Shown here one piece after another: positions 6,301-6,974 of a stretch of DNA of 6,974 bases. Made by a program: the position numbers and the translations under genes. The notes below the pieces were generated by a model that ran no database searches, had not been told where the DNA came from, and was given only the letters and a program-made list of their open reading frames with translations. Each line of letters starts with the position of its first letter. Position 1 is the stretch's first letter. This DNA is from Methanobrevibacter sp. (lineage in GTDB: Archaea; Methanobacteriota; Methanobacteria; Methanobacteriales; Methanobacteriaceae): the NCBI GenBank assembly GCA_009777005.1, contig WRMT01000168.1, positions 1 through 6,974 on the forward strand. The letters are read 5' to 3'.

Positions 6301-6974
6301 ATTCATTGAAATCTCTAATTTTTGTTCCTTTGAAGGTTAAATTTTCTTCAGGGTCTGCTTGTTTTTTAAAGTATTTAGCTAATGCTTGATGTAATTGTGT
6401 TTTATCCTTTTCATATTTTTGAGTAGCTGCTAATTTAAAGCTATCATAGAAATAATCATGCCTACTTTCAGATATTTTCATGAATGGTTTGACTTGTCTT
6501 AATTTTAATCTGATCAGGTCTTTTAATTCGTTTTCAGAGAATTTTTCCTCCTTGTTTTCTTTTTGGTAGATATTTATGGTTCCTATTAGTTCTTCTTCAC
6601 TTAATCCATATCTTGCACAAGATAGAAATGAAAAAATTAGCTGGGTGATTTTTTTTGAGTCTATTTCTGTGTAGGTTTCTTCATTTTCTAATCTGTTTAA
6701 TACTTTTTTAAATGCACTTTGTGGGTCTGTAGGAAAATTAACTATTTGTTTTTCTAAAGTTTCAAACTGTCCATGGCTTTTAAGCTCAGTTAATAGAATT
6801 TTTAAAAGTAATGGATTATCAGAACCTTTCATTTCACATATTTGGTTTATTTGTTTATCATCTAATGCCTTGAGAAATTGTTCAAGATATTTATTAATAA
6901 TATTCTTTTTATCTTTATCAGATTCTAATTTTTTAACTTCTAAGTTTGTAATATTACCTCTCTTTTTAATATTT
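3311..6974 (-). CDS. NACHT/STAND NTPase with 14 WD40 blades, zinc ribbon and tandem RyR modules; 5' end beyond window
   Basis: The frame is open from the right edge to the TAA at 3311-3313, giving 1220 visible codons (numbered here from the edge). The Met at 6832 is residue 48; 47 sense codons that fit the family precede it and no good SD lies before it, so it is not the real start. Residues 1-110 look like the end of a NACHT/STAND module as in NPHP3/TEP1-like proteins, including N-P-L-L-L-K-I-L-L-T-E-L and F-E-T-L-E. A winged-helix/helical linker follows (about 111-300, with A-R-Y-G-L-S-E-E-E-L and R-D-F-N-E-L-P-Y-H-L). WD40 repeats occupy 348-935, a zinc ribbon 952-975, RyR-like modules about 1012-1069 and 1081-1156, and a charged tail rich in Lys, Glu and Asn 1157-1220. 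STAND proteins are NTP-driven switches activated by ligand binding to their repeats. A role as immune or signalling sensor is inferred. The Walker motifs and any N-terminal effector lie outside the window. Confidence 0.85.
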   Translation of the reverse strand, partial: NIKKRGNITNLEVKKLESDKDKKNIINKYLEQFLKALDDKQINQICEMKGSDNPLLLKILLTELKSHGQFETLEKQIVNFPTDPQSAFKKVLNRLENEETYTEIDSKKITQLIFSFLSCARYGLSEEELIGTINIYQKENKEEKFSENELKDLIRLKLRQVKPFMKISESRHDYFYDSFKLAATQKYEKDKTQLHQALAKYFKKQADPEENLTFKGTKIRDFNELPYHLKESTNTSFLEEILSIYSWIKNKSELSNIFNTIKDYNYIDYKNKDSKNHLYLIKNTLTMSTHLLKENIKSLPSQLWGRLTTYENPKIKKLLNEINENTDYPWLKSLHQMNTPTGPLKTTLTGHTGDVLSVCFSSKDKYIVSGSYDMSVHVWDLETQEEIAQLKGHENGVNSVHFSSNDKYIVSGSDDRTVRVWDLETQEEIAQLKGHTDWVNSVHFSHNDKYIVSGSDDKTIRIWNLKTQKEITQLKGHTDWVNSVHFSHNDKYIVSGSTDRTVRVWNLKTQKEITQLKGHKNRVNSVHFSSDDKYIVSGSADGSIRVWNLKTQKEIAQLKGHTDWVRNVCFSSKDKYIVSGSDDKTIRIWNLKTQKEITQLKKHTSKVNSVHFSHDDKYIVSGSDDRTVRIWNLKTQKETTQLKKHTSGVNSVCFSSDDNYIVSGSDDRTVRIWNLKTQKEITQLKKHTNQVLSVCFSSGNKYIVSGSADRSVHILDLETQEEIAQLKGHKNWVNSVHFSHDDKYIVSGSDDRTVRVWNLKTQKEITQLKGHEDGVNSVHFSHDDKYIVSGSTDKSIRVWDLETQKEIALLKGHTDWVNSVHFSHDDKYIVSGSTDKTIRIWDLKTQKEITQLKGHKDGVSSVCFSHDDKYVVSGSTDKSVHFWDWQKESCNPIIFLNTDEAINSCTISNNNHQIVAGGSTGQILKYTIENLKLGIAIVTAHRDLDKQLSIGCKYCGKFFKIFEEDLGNIVKCSYCDKELKVNDFTHEPIIVEENNMRIENNDLANFDENSDFNELAIKTHEYYNDLRTKQGLTIDYLSFNDLPEDLKLSNINQAKSIPRKLNLIGCEIASIADKREEVKEFSIEEIESLAELVHEEWVKERVLLGWIYSADKDVDKKLSPYIVPWDELSEKIKDYDRDTIINIPKILNLVDKKVVRSNKDNFNENIFKELAKLKGENNQIYEKNNNFEKERNGDKNSFENNLANDENSKEKESEKKKMVF
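3506..3940 (-). other. Tandem RyR-type modules at the C-terminal end of the NACHT-WD40 protein
   Basis: The second module (3506-3733, residues 1081-1156) has the prokaryotic RyR-domain signature (Pfam PF02026). It reads A-E-L-V-H-E-E-W-V-K-E-R, then G-W-I-Y, then S-P-Y-I-V-P-W-D-E-L, then K-D-Y-D-R-D-T-I, ending K-K-V-V-R. The first (about 3766-3940) is shorter and more diverged, with L-A-I-K-T-H-E-Y-Y, L-P-E-D-L-K-L-S-N-I-N-Q-A and K-L-N-L-I-G-C. Both halves commonly occur together in bacterial and archaeal RyR proteins. RyR modules are known as repeats in animal ryanodine receptors, but their ligand in prokaryotes is not established to my knowledge. Here they probably add a second sensing or partner-binding surface. 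Confidence 0.75.
4049..4120 (-). other. Zinc-ribbon segment within the NACHT-WD40 protein
   Basis: The segment C-K-Y-C-G-K-F-F-K followed by K-C-S-Y-C-D-K-E-L places cysteines at residues 952, 955, 972 and 975 (CxxC, 16 residues, CxxC). This spacing is typical of a small treble-clef or zinc-ribbon fold binding one Zn2+. It sits directly between the last propeller blade and the RyR modules, so it may be a structural hinge or a nucleic-acid or protein-binding element. Which of these applies cannot be decided from sequence. Confidence 0.75.
4295..5932 (-). repeat. Thirteen near-identical 126-bp tandem repeats encoding 42-residue WD40 units
   Basis: Units start (L of L-K-G-H) at exactly 126-bp steps: 5932, 5806, 5680, 5554, 5428, 5302, 5176, 5050, 4924, 4798, 4672, 4546 and 4420. 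The shared pattern is L-K-G-H-x-x-x-V-x-S-V-x-F-S, then K-Y-I-V-S-G-S-x-D, then a closing W-D/N-L. A fourteenth, degenerate blade without the G-H and W-D signatures follows at about 4288-4170. Fourteen blades fit two seven-bladed propellers. Silent variants cluster by neighbourhood: units 2-5 use GTGCAC for V-H, while units 7, 10, 11 and 12 use GTACAC there. Units 7-9 alone have L-K-K-H. This indicates local duplication and gene conversion rather than one ancient amplification. Confidence 0.97.

Noticed and set aside
6830..6832. ATG as the start of the NACHT-WD40 gene
   Set aside because: The frame stays open for 47 codons to the edge, and those codons encode residues that fit the NACHT-family helical segment. 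There is no Shine-Dalgarno before this ATG.

Overview
The window looks like a piece of a very AT-rich methanogenic archaeal genome, most likely Methanobrevibacter or a close relative in the Methanobacteriales. Three things suggest this: a recognisable archaeal ether-lipid prenyltransferase (digeranylgeranylglyceryl phosphate synthase), a GGTGAT Shine-Dalgarno sequence in front of it, and long non-coding AT stretches full of T-tracts. The genus is inferred from the character of the proteins and was not tested by a search.

Layout. Positions 1-376 are a non-coding tandem array of AT-rich units, each starting AGAA/AGAG and ending in a T-tract. The tracts are spaced about 21 or 32-34 bp apart. A TATA-like element follows near 380, then a plus-strand gene (419-2272) for a 617-residue multi-pass membrane glycosyltransferase of the GT-C/PMT type. 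A 12-bp perfect inverted repeat (2310-2344) lies in the gap where this gene converges with the minus-strand prenyltransferase gene (2372-3226). Upstream of that, also on the minus strand, is a very large gene (3311 to beyond 6974) that fills the rest of the window.

The large gene is the most interesting element. Its reading frame stays open through the right edge, so the ATG at 6832 is internal or at best an alternative start, and the true N-terminus is outside the window. The visible 1220 codons encode, in order: the end of a NACHT/STAND-type NTPase module, a helical linker of the kind seen in NPHP3/TEP1-like proteins, 13 nearly identical 42-residue WD40 repeats plus one degenerate repeat (14 blades, enough for two seven-bladed propellers), a CxxC-CxxC zinc ribbon, a tandem pair of RyR-type modules, and a charged, probably disordered tail. 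The repeats are almost uniform except at a few positions, above all residue 7. Silent variants are shared by neighbouring repeats, which indicates recent local duplication or conversion. This resembles the NACHT-WD40 non-self recognition receptors of fungi (HET-E/HET-D class) and suggests a rapidly evolving STAND sensor, possibly in antiviral defence. The N-terminal effector and Walker motifs are not visible, so that role is inference.

The three genes do not form an obvious pathway. The prenyltransferase is a core membrane-lipid gene, the glycosyltransferase is probably involved in cell-surface or protein glycosylation, and the NACHT-WD40-RyR gene looks like an accessory gene placed beside them.
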